64,000 nt of DNA from Kitasatospora sp. A2-31 (GCF_022288725.1 NZ_JAKNTA010000001.1:558899-622898), one strand, 5' to 3'. Positions 26,524-35,081 are shown, numbered from the stretch's first letter. Notes: a model not told the origin generated them from the letters alone. A program made the numbers and translations.

Positions 26524-26880
26524 ATGGAGATCTGGATCAACCCGCGCTGCGGGAAGTGCCGGACGGCGCTCGGCGCGCTGGAGTCCGCCGGCGCCGAGTA
26601 CACCGTGCGGCGCTACCTGGAGGACCCGCCGACCGCCGCCGAGCTGGAGCAGGTCCTGGAGCGGCTGGCACTGGAGCCGTGGGACATCACCAGGCTCGAC
26701 GAGCAGGCCGCCAAGGACCTCGGCATGAAGCAGTGGACCCGCGAGCCGGGCGACCGGGCGCGCTGGATCGCGGCGATGGCCGAGCACCCGATCCTGATCC
26801 AGCGCCCGATCATCACCGCCGACGACGGCCACGCCGTGGTGGCCCGCACCCCGGAGGCCCTGAACTCCGTCCTGCCGTAG
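26524..26880 (+). CDS. ArsC/Spx family thioredoxin-fold protein
   Basis: The 118-residue protein is an ArsC-family reductase. It starts MEIWINPRCGKC with Cys9 and Cys12; Cys12 aligns with the catalytic cysteine of E. coli-type arsenate reductase, and Cys9 adds a CxxC that E. coli ArsC lacks. QRPIITADDGHAVVARTP is the C-terminal ArsC motif with the substrate-binding arginine. No arsenite pump, arsR or other ars gene is nearby, so a role in arsenate resistance is uncertain; a general thiol reductase is equally possible. Confidence 0.85.
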   Translation: MEIWINPRCGKCRTALGALESAGAEYTVRRYLEDPPTAAELEQVLERLALEPWDITRLDEQAAKDLGMKQWTREPGDRARWIAAMAEHPILIQRPIITADDGHAVVARTPEALNSVLP

Positions 26881-26898
26881 GGCAGTCACTCCACCCCC

Positions 26899-26932
26899 CG
26901 ACGCGCGGGACCCGGCCGGGGCCCGCGCGTCG
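26899..26932. terminator. Bidirectional terminator between ArsC-like and PNPOx-like genes
   Basis: CGACGCGCGGG (26899-26909) pairs with 26922-26932. It lies between two convergent stops and is only four bases from the minus-strand stop. Confidence 0.75.
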
Positions 26933-26935
26933 CGG

Positions 26936-27406
26936 TCACTCCCGCCGGACGCGCTGCACCGGTCGCCCCGGCCGCCACGACGTGATCCAGACGTGCTCGT
27001 CCTCCACCGTGGTGTGCACCACCTGCTCCAGCTCCAGCCGGAAGGCGTGGAACGGGCCCGGCGGCGGCTCCGGCAGCTCGGCCACCCAGGCGGCGATCTC
27101 GATCTCGTCGGTGATCTCCACCGCCCTGCCGGAGACCTTGGAGTCGCCACCCGCCAGGGTCTCGTCGCCCGGGTGGGCGTGGAGCGCGAAGCGGGGGTCC
27201 CGCTGGAGGTCGCGCGCCTTCATCGCGCCGTACATGGACCCGAAGGTGAGATCGGCCCCCGTGAAGTCCACCTCGATGCCGCTCACCCGGGGCGAGCCGT
27301 CCCTGCGCAGCGTCGCCAGGACGTGGTGCTTGTTCGCCTCGAAGCGCGCCCGTACGGCGGGGGCCAGATCCGGGGCCTCGTACTCGAAGTCCTGCCAGGT
27401 AGCCAT
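26936..27406 (-). CDS. Pyridoxamine 5'-phosphate oxidase family protein (FMN-binding split barrel)
   Basis: The 156-residue protein has the split-barrel pattern KHHVLATLRRDGSPRVSGIEVDF, then FGSMYGAMKARDLQRDPRFALHA, and a C-terminal VHTTVEDEHVWITSWRPGR. Actinobacteria have many such proteins using FMN or F420, most without known substrates. True PNPOx residues for pyridoxal phosphate are not evident, so I do not assign pdxH. It is convergent with the ArsC-like gene and divergent from the DUF1697 gene 80 bp away. Confidence 0.8.
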   Translation of the reverse strand: MATWQDFEYEAPDLAPAVRARFEANKHHVLATLRRDGSPRVSGIEVDFTGADLTFGSMYGAMKARDLQRDPRFALHAHPGDETLAGGDSKVSGRAVEITDEIEIAAWVAELPEPPPGPFHAFRLELEQVVHTTVEDEHVWITSWRPGRPVQRVRRE

Positions 27407-27486
27407 GGCGCCAGTCTGGCACCCGGCACCGACGGCCGCGGTCCGGCGCGCGGCGCAGTGTCGGCGGCCGGTGCCAGACTGGCCCG

Positions 27487-28041
27487 GTGACCACCACGAC
27501 CACGTACATCGCCTTCCTCCGGGCCGTCAACGTCGCCGGCCGGACGGTGAAGATGGAGCGGCTGCGGGCCCTCTTCGGCGAGCTCGGACTCGACGACGTC
27601 CGCTCCTACATCCAGAGCGGCAACGTCTTCTTCACCACCGACGAGCCGGACCGCGCCGCGCTCACCCGCCGGATCGAGGAGCACCTGGAGGAGGCGCTCG
27701 GTTTCCCGGTGCCGGTGCTGCTGCGCACCGTCGAGGAGGTCGAGGCGGTGCTCGCAGCCGAGCCCTTCGCAGGCGTCGAGGTGACCCCGGACGTCCGGCT
27801 GGTCGTCAACTTCCTGACCGAGCCGCTGCCGGCGGACTTCCCCGTCCCGTACACCTCGCCCAAGGGCGACTACGAGGTGATCGGCGCCGACGCCGGCACC
27901 GCGTACGTGGTGGTCCACCTCCGGGACGGCCGCTGGAACGCCCCCGCCAACCTCTTCGGCAGGTCCTACCGCGGCTCGGCCACGGCCCGCTTCCTGCACA
28001 CCACCGTCAAGATCCTCGCTGCGGCCAGGAAACCGTCCTGA
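27487..28041 (+). CDS. DUF1697 family protein
   Basis: This 184-residue protein begins (GTG) with TTYIAFLRAVNVAGRTVKMERLRALF and contains SYIQSGNVFF, the hallmark of DUF1697 (YIxSGN). It ends with WNAPANLFGRSYRGSATARFLHTTVKIL. These proteins have an alpha/beta fold and unknown function. The gene is a single unit, divergent from the PNPOx-like gene. Confidence 0.88.
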   Translation: MTTTTTYIAFLRAVNVAGRTVKMERLRALFGELGLDDVRSYIQSGNVFFTTDEPDRAALTRRIEEHLEEALGFPVPVLLRTVEEVEAVLAAEPFAGVEVTPDVRLVVNFLTEPLPADFPVPYTSPKGDYEVIGADAGTAYVVVHLRDGRWNAPANLFGRSYRGSATARFLHTTVKILAAARKPS

Positions 28042-28106
28042 TACGGGTCGTCGACGGCCGAGGGGGATTCTGGACAGTCGGGGCCGGCTGCGCCGACAAT
28101 CGGGCC

Positions 28107-28652
28107 ATGAGCTCTCCTGAGATCCGGACCCACGTGGTCCGGCCGTCCGAGGCCGAGCGGGACCACGCGCTCGACGTGCTGCGGGAAGGCGCCGGCAGCG
28201 GCCGGCTGTCGCACGACACCTTCCTCGGGCGGATGGAGCTGGTGCTGCACGCCAACACCCGGTCCGAGCTGGACTCGGCGCTGGCGGACCTGCCGGCCGG
28301 GAACCCGGTCGGGCGGTTCGTGCTGCGGACGGTCGGTCAGCTCTCGGCGTTCGGCGTGCGGTTGCGCGGTGCGTGGCGGTTCGAACGGCTGCCGGGGCTG
28401 AGCCTGCCCCAGGGCGGCGAGCGGCAGCTGACGATCGGCCGGGTCCCCGGTTCGGGGCTGCGGCTGCACGACATATCCGTCTCCCGTCACCACGCCGAGC
28501 TGCGGCGGGAGGGCGACGACTGGGTGCTGTACGACCTCGGCTCGACCAACGGGACGCATGTGAACGGCCTGCGGATCGCCGGCGGGGTACGGGTGCGGCC
28601 CGGCGACCAGGTGCGGTTCGGCAACCTGGAGTTCCGGCTCGCCTCGGGCTGA
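28107..28652 (+). CDS. DUF1707 and FHA domain protein
   Basis: The 181-residue protein combines an N-terminal DUF1707 motif (VRPSEAERDHALDVLREGAGSGRLSHDTF with a later DLPAG), an internal basic linker, and a C-terminal forkhead-associated domain. The FHA part has LTIGRVPGSGLRLHDISVSRHHAEL and LYDLGSTNGTHVNGLRI, with the Arg, Ser and Asn residues that bind phosphothreonine. It probably reads Ser/Thr kinase signals; no kinase gene is adjacent. DUF1707 often occurs with membrane or regulatory proteins. ATG 28107 is the first start after the DUF1697 gene. Confidence 0.9.
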   Translation: MSSPEIRTHVVRPSEAERDHALDVLREGAGSGRLSHDTFLGRMELVLHANTRSELDSALADLPAGNPVGRFVLRTVGQLSAFGVRLRGAWRFERLPGLSLPQGGERQLTIGRVPGSGLRLHDISVSRHHAELRREGDDWVLYDLGSTNGTHVNGLRIAGGVRVRPGDQVRFGNLEFRLASG

Positions 28653-28720
28653 GGCCGCCGGCCGCACGCGGCGCGGGCCCCGGCGGCGGGACTGTCGGTG
28701 GTCGGTGCGAGGATGCGGCC

Positions 28721-29329
28721 ATGGACCAGGAGACCGTGACCCCCGAGCCCGAACCCGCCTCCGACCTGCGGCGCGAGGCCGAGGAACGCGCCCGCGAGCT
28801 GATCCGCTGCGGTTTCCAGGAATCGGACGAGATAGCCGAGTCCCTGGCCGACGAGTTCGAGGAGGAGGGGCTCTCGGCGGAGGACGCGGCGGCCGTCGTC
28901 GGCCCGCTCTGGCGGGAGCGGCTGGCCGAGCAGGCGTCCTGGCCGGAGACCACCGACGTGGACCGGCTGGCGTCGGCCTTCGACGCGCTGGAGGAGCGCG
29001 GCGTCGTGGCGGCCATGGACTTCACCTGCTGCGCGAGCTGCGGTTACGCGGAGATCGGCGGCGAGGCCGAGGAGGGATCGCGCGGCTTCGTCTTCTTCCA
29101 CCAGCAGGACACCGAGAGCGCGGCCGCCGGCGGCGGGCTGATGCTCCGGTACGGCGGCTTCCGGGGCGCCGGTGAGCCGAAGGAGTCGGCGGAGCGGCGG
29201 ACGGTGGAGATCGGCCGCGAGGTGGTCGCGGCGCTGGAGGCGGTCGGCCTGCCGGTGGAGTGGAACGGCTCGCCGGACAAGGCGATCCACGTCACCCCGC
29301 TGACCTGGCTCAACCGCCTTCCCGAGTAG
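28721..29329 (+). CDS. Hypothetical protein (DUF6891-like)
   Basis: This acidic 202-residue protein has an N-terminal helical half rich in Glu (AEERARELIRCGFQESDEIAES) and a C-terminal half with FTCCASCGYAEIGGEAEEGSRGFVFFHQQDTE. The cysteine cluster CCxxC could bind metal. The C-terminal end (VEWNGSPDKAIHVTPLTW) agrees with DUF6891, which occurs in actinobacteria without known function. It is 68 bp downstream of the FHA gene and may share its transcript. Confidence 0.65.
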   Translation: MDQETVTPEPEPASDLRREAEERARELIRCGFQESDEIAESLADEFEEEGLSAEDAAAVVGPLWRERLAEQASWPETTDVDRLASAFDALEERGVVAAMDFTCCASCGYAEIGGEAEEGSRGFVFFHQQDTESAAAGGGLMLRYGGFRGAGEPKESAERRTVEIGREVVAALEAVGLPVEWNGSPDKAIHVTPLTWLNRLPE

Positions 29330-29443
29330 CGGGCGGGCCGCCCGCGGGGTACCGGGCGCCGCCCGGACCACGGGGTGGGGAGCATCCCGGCGCGCAGTGG
29401 TCGCGCGCAGCGTTGGATCGACGGCTCGCGAAAGGGCCGGCGG

Positions 29444-30199
29444 TCAGTCGGCGAGGTGCTCCCGGACGTCGGCGGGGCCCCAGAGCGGAGCGGTGCAGCG
29501 CTGGTAGGTGGCCTGCCAGTGCGGCCAGTTGCGGGCCACGTCGTCGTCGCACTCCGCGATCAGCTGCTCGACCACCTCCGGCTCGACGCCGTCCAGCAGC
29601 CAGGCGAGCGCGTCGGCCGTCCCGGGGCCGTCGGCGGCGCGCAGCAGGTCCAGCAGCTCGGGCAGGCTGCCGAGCCGGGAGGAGTCGGCGAAGACCAGCT
29701 CCATCCGGGGCAGCAGCTGGCGCTCCTCGATCCGCAGGTGGGTCTCCAGCCGGGCGGCGAGGTCCTCCATGGCGTAGGCGACCGGCCAGGCGCTGCCGGC
29801 GTCCCGGCTGGCGATCCGGACCAGGGTGGTGACCCGGGTGAACGAGTGGTCGAGGTTGTGGTGGTCCGCTTCCAGCCAGTTGAGCAGCAGCCGCAGCTCC
29901 GGGGCGAACCGGCGGACGAGCGGCCAGAGCCGGGTGTCCTGCTGCTCGTGATGGCAGGTCAGCATCGCGGTGACGAAGTGCCAGTGCCGCAGGAGCGCCG
30001 CGCCCTTCTCGTCCTCGCCCGGCTGGATCAGCCGCAGCGAGGTGGGCAGCCGCGCCAGGTCGCGGCGGAGCGCGGCGTGCACCAGGCGCAGCCCGGCGAA
30101 CCGGAGGGCTTGCGGCGCCACGTCGGCGGCCCGGTCGCGCGAGGGCTCGCCCTGGGCGGGAACGGACGGGGACGCTACGGGCAGCAGGTGGCTCGGCAT
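29444..30199 (-). CDS. Hemerythrin-domain protein
   Basis: The 251-residue protein has a four-helix hemerythrin-like domain. Helices carry HWHFVTAMLTCHHEQQDTRLW, LEADHHNLDHSF and ETHLRIEERQLLPRME, giving the His and Glu ligands for a diiron centre. Such proteins bind oxygen or nitric oxide or store iron; this soluble type is common in actinobacteria and uncharacterised. I chose ATG 30199 (MPSHLLPVAS); longer in-frame starts at 30235 and 30298 are possible, since the ribosome site (GAAGAGAG) is weak. Confidence 0.8.
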   Translation of the reverse strand: MPSHLLPVASPSVPAQGEPSRDRAADVAPQALRFAGLRLVHAALRRDLARLPTSLRLIQPGEDEKGAALLRHWHFVTAMLTCHHEQQDTRLWPLVRRFAPELRLLLNWLEADHHNLDHSFTRVTTLVRIASRDAGSAWPVAYAMEDLAARLETHLRIEERQLLPRMELVFADSSRLGSLPELLDLLRAADGPGTADALAWLLDGVEPEVVEQLIAECDDDVARNWPHWQATYQRCTAPLWGPADVREHLAD

Positions 30200-30539
30200 G
30201 GCACTCTCTTCACGACTTGGCACGGCTGGCGGCATCGCCACGGACGACCGCGGCGGCGGATTGCAGTCCCACCACAGTGACCACAGTCGATCAGGCATGA
30301 ATCAATGTCCGATTGACGCGCAGGTCAGCGCGTTGCGGAGGCTTCGCGCCCGCCGCCCTGCGATGCCGACCCCGCCGCACCACACCGGAGCACGCCGCAC
30401 CCCGCCGCACCCCGCCGGACGTCGCCGGAGCGACGCGGGGAACGCCCGCGGGAACGCCGACGCCCCGGTGGCCGGCCCGCGCAGAGCCGACCACCGGGGC
30501 GTCGCACGCGGCGCCGGGGCACCGCACGGCAGTGGAGCG

Positions 30540-31619
30540 TCAGTCGCTCTCCGGACCCGCCAGGTTCTTGGACAACCACTGCAGCGTGTCCGGGATCATC
30601 TTCTTGAAGTCGCTGGTGAGGTGCTTGCCACCGGGCTGCTCGTAGTACTCCAGCGAGAGCGGCGGCGCGGCCTTGGCGACCCAGGCCTTGACCAGCTTGG
30701 TCTCGTACGGGTTGGCGCCGCCGGCGGTGACCAGCATCTTCACGTCGGCCTTGCCCTGGGAGACCATCACGTCCGGGCTGTTGGCCTGGCGCTCGGTCTC
30801 GTGGCCCTTCCAGAGCCCCGAGTCCGGGTTGAAGTAGCCGTCGATCGGCACGGCGGCCTTGAACTTGTCCGGGTGCTGGAGGGCGAGCTTCGCGCTGCAG
30901 AACCCGCCGGTGGAGGCACCCATCACGCCCCAGCCGTCGCGCCCCTTGAGCGTGCGGAAGTTGGCTCGGACGAAGTCCGGGATGTCCTCGGCCATCCAGG
31001 TGCCCATCTTGGGCTGGCCCGGGATGTCTGAGCAGTCCAGGGCGTTCTTCTCGTCGGCGGTGAAGTTTTGCACCGGCATGACCATGATGAACGGGTGCGC
31101 CTTGCCCGCCTTGACCAGCGCGACGTTCTCCTCCTGGATCGGCAGCTGGTTGTCGGTCCAGGTGTTGTAGCCGTTGCTCTGGCCGCCCGCGTAGAGGGTG
31201 AGGACGGGGAAGCCGGTCTTGGCGTACTTCGGGTCGTTGTACTCGGGCGGCAGCCAGATCCAGACCTTGCCGGACACGCCGGACTTCAGCCCGTTCAGCG
31301 TGGTCACCATGATCGCACCGGCAGCGGTGTCCCGGGCCTTGGTCATCGGCGCGGCCGGACCGGTCGGCATCAGCACCTTGCTCGCCGGGTTCGCCGTCGG
31401 GGTCGGCGTCGGGGTGGCGGTCGGTGCCGCGGCGGAGCCGCTGCCGCCCGCCGCCGGAGCGCCGGAGGCCGCCGCGCCGGTCGCGCCCGCGCCGCCGCCC
31501 TTGGCGGAGTCCCCCTTCTCACTACCGTCCGTGCTGCCACAGGCCGCCAACGAGGCGGCCAGGGTGAAGGCGGCGGCGCCGGTCAGCACGGCGCGGATTC
31601 GGGTGGACTGCGGCTGCAC
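30540..31619 (-). CDS. Lipoprotein alpha/beta-hydrolase (esterase family)
   Basis: This 359-residue exported protein has a lipoprotein signal with lipobox LAAC (Cys27), a Gly/Ala/Ser then Pro/Thr linker (about residues 30-78), and an esterase-D/antigen-85-like alpha/beta-hydrolase domain. The nucleophile elbow is GASTGG with Ser236, VPIDGYF follows, and the catalytic His is probably in PGGKHLTSD. WIWLPPEYNDPKY and NGYNTWTDNQ resemble secreted esterases and mycolyl-transferase-like proteins; the substrate is unknown. It starts at GTG 31619. It is divergent from an SDR gene, and a 17-bp palindrome lies between them. Confidence 0.85.
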   Translation of the reverse strand: MQPQSTRIRAVLTGAAAFTLAASLAACGSTDGSEKGDSAKGGGAGATGAAASGAPAAGGSGSAAAPTATPTPTPTANPASKVLMPTGPAAPMTKARDTAAGAIMVTTLNGLKSGVSGKVWIWLPPEYNDPKYAKTGFPVLTLYAGGQSNGYNTWTDNQLPIQEENVALVKAGKAHPFIMVMPVQNFTADEKNALDCSDIPGQPKMGTWMAEDIPDFVRANFRTLKGRDGWGVMGASTGGFCSAKLALQHPDKFKAAVPIDGYFNPDSGLWKGHETERQANSPDVMVSQGKADVKMLVTAGGANPYETKLVKAWVAKAAPPLSLEYYEQPGGKHLTSDFKKMIPDTLQWLSKNLAGPESD

Positions 31620-32013
31620 GGTGAGGACTCTCCGACCGGTGTCACGCCCGCTCCCCTCGGGAGCCGGACGGCGGCCCCCGGGTGGGGCCGGACATGACCG
31701 GGGCGCGACGTCGTCCGCGGCCCCGGGGACCGGCGCGCCGTCCCTCGCGGGGGCGCGCCGCCCTGCGATCTTATGACGTGACTCGCGTCAAGCCGGTTGC
31801 GCTACCGCCAGCGGCAATCCAATGTTTGTTCCCGATCCGGTAAAGGGTCCGACCCGGCCCGCCGTCCGGCAGGCCCCGGCCCCCACCGGACGGCGGGGAG
31901 CACAACCGGAACGGTGCCGGGGCCGCCACGGTTCGGGCCCTCGCACCAGTGACGCCGCGCTCCGGATCGGGCACGATCGGCTCGCCCGTCGCACCACGTC
32001 CGAGGAGACCGCC
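31620..32013. promoter_or_regulatory. Divergent promoter region between esterase and SDR genes
   Basis: This 394-bp region separates divergent genes. Its centre (31770-31850) is locally A/T-richer than the surroundings and includes the palindrome at 31774-31790. The part next to the SDR is GC-rich with an open frame that I do not believe is translated, because the SDR start has its own GAGGAGA site. Confidence 0.5.
31774..31790. promoter_or_regulatory. 17-bp palindrome, candidate operator
   Basis: TGACGTGACTCGCGTCA has two 8-bp arms around a central C, with one mismatch. It lies in the A/T-richer part of the divergent esterase/SDR promoter region. Its form fits a dimeric repressor such as a TetR or GntR protein; the cognate regulator is not encoded next to it. 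Confidence 0.5.
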
Positions 32014-32772
32014 ATGCCCCAGCAGATCGCCGTCGTCACCGGAGCCGGGAGCGGGGTGGGCCGCGCCGTGGCCGTGGAGCTGGCCGCCGCCGGCTGGCGG
32101 CTCGTGCTCGCCGGGCGGCGCGAGGAGCCGCTCGACGGGACCGCCGACCGGTGCCGGGCGGCCGCTCCGGACGCCGAGGCGGTCGCGGTGCCGACCGACG
32201 TCACCGACCCGGAGGCGGTGGACGTGCTCTTCGCCGCGGCGGCCGGGCGGTTCGGCCGGGTCGATCTGCTGTTCAACAACGCCGGGACCTTCGGCGCGCC
32301 GACCCCGGTGGACGAGCTGGACGTCGCCGAGTGGCGCGCGGTGGTCGACCTCAACCTGACCGGGGCGTTCCTCTGCGCCCGGGCCGCGTTCCGGCAGATG
32401 AAGGCCCAGGACCCGCAGGGCGGCCGGATCATCAACAACGGCTCGATCTCGGCACACGTGCCGCGCCCGCAGTCGATCGCCTACACCGCGACCAAGCACG
32501 CCGTCACCGGGCTCACCAAGTCGCTGTCGCTCGACGGCCGCCCGTACCGGATCGCGTGCGGGCAGATCGACATCGGCAACGCCGCGACCGACATGACGGC
32601 GGCGATGAGCGTGGGCGTGCGGCAGGCCGACGGGCGGGTCGCGGTCGAGCCCACCATGGACGTCGCCGACGTGGCCCGCACGGTCCGGCACATGGCCGGG
32701 CTGCCGCTGGAGGCCAACGTCCAGTTCGCCACCGTGATGGCCACCGCCATGCCGTACATCGGCCGGGGCTGA
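32014..32772 (+). CDS. Short-chain dehydrogenase/reductase
   Basis: This 252-residue SDR has GAGSGVG (coenzyme loop, residues 11-17), LLFNNAG, the catalytic serine in NNGSISAH, and Tyr157/Lys161 in [10 protein letters not shown]. Its C-terminus ends [12 protein letters not shown], a form I recognise in a group of uncharacterised actinobacterial SDRs. The substrate is unknown. ATG 32014 follows GAGGAGA by five bases. It ends about 100 bp before the mobile-element island. Confidence 0.88.
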   Translation: MPQQIAVVTGAGSGVGRAVAVELAAAGWRLVLAGRREEPLDGTADRCRAAAPDAEAVAVPTDVTDPEAVDVLFAAAAGRFGRVDLLFNNAGTFGAPTPVDELDVAEWRAVVDLNLTGAFLCARAAFRQMKAQDPQGGRIINNGSISAHVPRPQSIAYTATKHAVTGLTKSLSLDGRPYRIACGQIDIGNAATDMTAAMSVGVRQADGRVAVEPTMDVADVARTVRHMAGLPLEANVQFATVMATAMPYIGRG

Positions 32773-32874
32773 GGCGCGCGGCCGCGCAGCGGAGACCGGG
32801 CGCCGGACCGCGCCGCACGCCGCCGAGACCGGGGCGCGCGGGCCCGGACCGGCCGCCGGCGCCGCCGGCCCTAG

Positions 32875-33853
32875 GCCGTGTCCTGCCGATCAGTTGAGTC
32901 GTTGATACGACTATGGGGAGTAGGGGTGATCTGACTGACGGCCAGTGGGAGCGGCTTCGGCCGCTGCTGCCGGTGAGTAACGGGCGTTGTGGCAGGTGGC
33001 GGGACCATCGGCAGGTGATCAACGGCATCCTGTACCGGACGCGAACGGGCGTGCCGTGGCGGGACCTTCCGGAGCGCTACGGTTCGTGGAAGACGGTCCA
33101 TGAGCGGCATCGCCGCTGGTCGGCGGACGGGACGTGGGAGCGCCTGCTTCAGCGGGTCCAGGCGGAGTCGGATGCCGCCGGTGGGATCGACTGGGACATC
33201 TCCGTCGACTCCACGTCGATCCGCGCGCACCACCACGCGGCCGGAGCCCGCCATGCGCCGCCGGTCCTCAAAGGGGGCGCCGCGCACGCGATCAGGAATG
33301 CTCGGATGTGGACGGAGCTGTTCAACTGCCTGGTGGCGGTGGTGCGGCCGGCGAGGCCCTCGGACGCTCCCGGGGCGGCCACACCACCAAGATCCACCTG
33401 AGTGCGGAGGGTCGCTGTCGGGTGTTGTCCCTGGTCATCACGCCGGGGCAGCGCGCCGACTGCACCCAGTTCGAGCCCGTCATGGACAAGATCCGGGTTC
33501 CACGTCCGACGACCGGCCGCCCCCGTACCACGCCCGACAGCGTCAGTGCCGACAAGGCGTACAGCAACCGGCGCACCCGCCGTTACCTGCGGCGACGAGC
33601 GATCCGACACGTCATCCCCGAGAAGGCCGACCAGGCAGCCAACCGCCGCAAGCGGGGAAGCGCCGGCGGTCGGCCGCCCGGGTTCGACAAGGAGCGATAC
33701 AAGAAGCGCAACGTCGTCGAGCGCGCGATCAACAAGCTGAAGAACTTCCGCGCCGTCGCGACCAGATACGACAAACGCGTCTACGTCTTCCTCGGCACAG
33801 TCACGGTCGCCGCACTGGTCATCTGGCTCCGCTCATGATCGCGCGGACAGAAC
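32875..33853 (+). mobile_element. IS5-family insertion sequence
   Basis: The 979-bp element is flanked by CTAG duplications (32871-32874 and 33854-33857), the classic IS5 target. Its ends are imperfect inverted repeats: left GCCGTGTCCTGCCGATCA and right, read inward, GTTCTGTCCGCGCGATCA agree at 12 of 18 positions. It encodes one transposase split between two frames. It was inserted into the left target duplication of the neighbouring element, which is therefore older. Confidence 0.85.
32913..33838 (+). CDS. IS5-family transposase in two overlapping frames
   Basis: The first frame (32913-33401) carries LTDGQWERLRPLLP, the GRWRDHRQVINGILYRTRTGVPWRDLP module and the first catalytic Asp in DWDISVDSTSIRAH. 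The second frame (in frame with 33134-33838) carries GEALGRSRGGHTTKIHLSAEG, the second Asp in DSVSADKAYSNRR, and the Glu helix RNVVERAINKLKNFRAVATRYDKR. Joining requires a -1 shift; the likely place is AAAGGGGG at 33270-33277, because both frames give family-like sequence on either side of it. Programmed frameshifting is known in IS5-group elements, but the site is not a canonical slippery heptamer in this phase, so a disabling one-base indel is equally possible. Confidence 0.8.
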
Positions 33854-33914
33854 CTAGACGAGTAGATCCGAAGTTCCGCCCCGCCGAAGGGCCGAGGGTA
33901 TCCAAGATCAGCTT

Positions 33915-34418
33915 GTGACGACCGACCTGAACACCCTCTTGACCGCACTGTACGTGAAGATCGACGACGGGATCGGAGGGACGCGATGGTTGGGCCGCCC
34001 GCCTCTGCTCACCGACAACCCGAAGCTGGACGAGCGGGAGGTGCTGGCCGCGATGCTCGAAGTCGACGCCGATCTGGTCGCTCGGCGTGAGGGCATTGTG
34101 CTCATCTCCGACAAGGGCTTTGCTTCCAAGGCGTTCGAACAGGAACTCGCCGACCTGGGAATCGAGTTGCTTCGCCCCTCGTTCAAGCGCGAGAAGAAGC
34201 GGTTCGGCGAGCCGATGCTCAAGAAGGTCCGCCAGCTCATCGAGTCGGTTAACGACACCCTCAAAGGGCAGCTTGACCTGGAACAATACGGCGGGCGGAC
34301 CTTCGAGGGCGTCGCGATTCGGGTGGCCCAGCGAGTCCTGGCGATGGCCACTGCCATCTGGCACAACAACCAGACCGGCGCACCCGTCAGCCGCTCGCTG
34401 ATCGAGTTCGACCACTGA
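33915..34418 (+). pseudogene. Internally deleted IS982-family transposase
   Basis: The 167-residue frame fuses a normal N-terminus (MTTDLNTLLTALYVKIDD ... GRPPLLTD, about residues 1-34) directly to the C-terminal half (PKLDEREVLAAML ... LISDKGF ... QLIESVNDTLKGQLDLEQ ... SLIEFDH). Full-length relatives are roughly 100 or more residues longer. The missing middle includes the first catalytic aspartate region, while the second Asp (ISDKGF) and the Glu (IESVND) remain. The deletion kept the reading frame. The product is unlikely to catalyse transposition alone. Confidence 0.75.
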
Positions 34419-34456
34419 CGGCATCCGGAAATGACCGCAGGCAGGCTCTCGCCGGG

Positions 34457-34948
34457 TCAGAGAACCTCGGTCTGCCCTGGGGCCACGCAGTGGGAGTACC
34501 CACCAACCTCCACGATGTAGCCCTTCGGCGGCTCCAGGGATGTCGTCCACCAGATCCCGGTGATCTCCCCGACAGCCGTCGTCTCGCTCAAGGAGTCCGA
34601 CTCGATGTGGATTCGGACGCGGGTTCCTTCGGGCAGGTCGCTGCGATAGCGGGGCGGCATGTCGGGATGAAGTCTTCCCCGCGAAATCAGGAACTCTGGC
34701 CGTAGCCTCCAGGGGCTGCCGTCCTCGGTCTCCACCGAGTAGAACGGTCCGACGTAGCCGTCGCGCTCGTCCTGCTCGATGACACACGCGACGATCACAC
34801 CGCGGCTGCCCACGATCTCCGGCCCAAGCCAGCCCAGCTCCTGTATGGGTGGATGCGGAGTCGTCAGTTCCACCAACTCGCCGTAGGCCAGAGTGGCCCG
34901 CTCGGGCCACGGAGTCTCGTCCAACGGCCACCGTTGCTCGACCGTCAT
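34457..34948 (-). CDS. Passenger gene of the IS982-like element, hypothetical protein
   Basis: The 163-residue protein starts at ATG 34948 behind a strong GGAGG site. It has no signal peptide or membrane segment. The central part, GSRGVIVACVIEQDERDGYVGPFYSVETEDGSPWRLRPEFLISRG, looks like a small beta-barrel module. A second beta-rich part follows (EGTRVRIHIESD ... GYIVEVGGYSHC). I do not recognise a family or catalytic motif. It lies wholly inside the terminal repeats of the element, next to the transposase remnant, so it travels as cargo. Its GC content (about 62-65%) is below that of chromosomal neighbours. An immunity or nucleic-acid-binding role would be speculation. Confidence 0.65.
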   Translation of the reverse strand: MTVEQRWPLDETPWPERATLAYGELVELTTPHPPIQELGWLGPEIVGSRGVIVACVIEQDERDGYVGPFYSVETEDGSPWRLRPEFLISRGRLHPDMPPRYRSDLPEGTRVRIHIESDSLSETTAVGEITGIWWTTSLEPPKGYIVEVGGYSHCVAPGQTEVL

Positions 34949-35081
34949 GGGCGCCTCCTGTTCCTGGCCTCGGTTGACTCACCGCAGCCTAACGGCGAAG
35001 CGGTTGGCCGATGTGGCCTGGCCAGCCCTCCAAACGCGCGCTCTCGAGACCTCGCCCGCTGGCACATCGGATCTACTCGTC

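Larger units (their letters stand above)
33858..35080. mobile_element. IS982-like element with terminal inverted repeats and a passenger gene
   Basis: This 1223-bp element has 16-bp terminal inverted repeats: ACGAGTAGATCCGAAG at 33858-33873, and the complement of 35065-35080, ACGAGTAGATCCGATG (15 of 16 identical). CCTAG flanks it on both sides (33853-33857 and 35081-35085). Inside are an in-frame-deleted IS982-like transposase and a gene unrelated to transposition on the opposite strand. Base composition is lower in GC (about 60-65% in the passenger gene) than the surrounding 72-75%. It appears non-autonomous. Confidence 0.75.

Noticed and set aside
26524..26880. Arsenic resistance operon
   Set aside because: Only an ArsC-like protein is present, without arsR, arsB or acr3 nearby, and the extra CxxC cysteine departs from classical ArsC.
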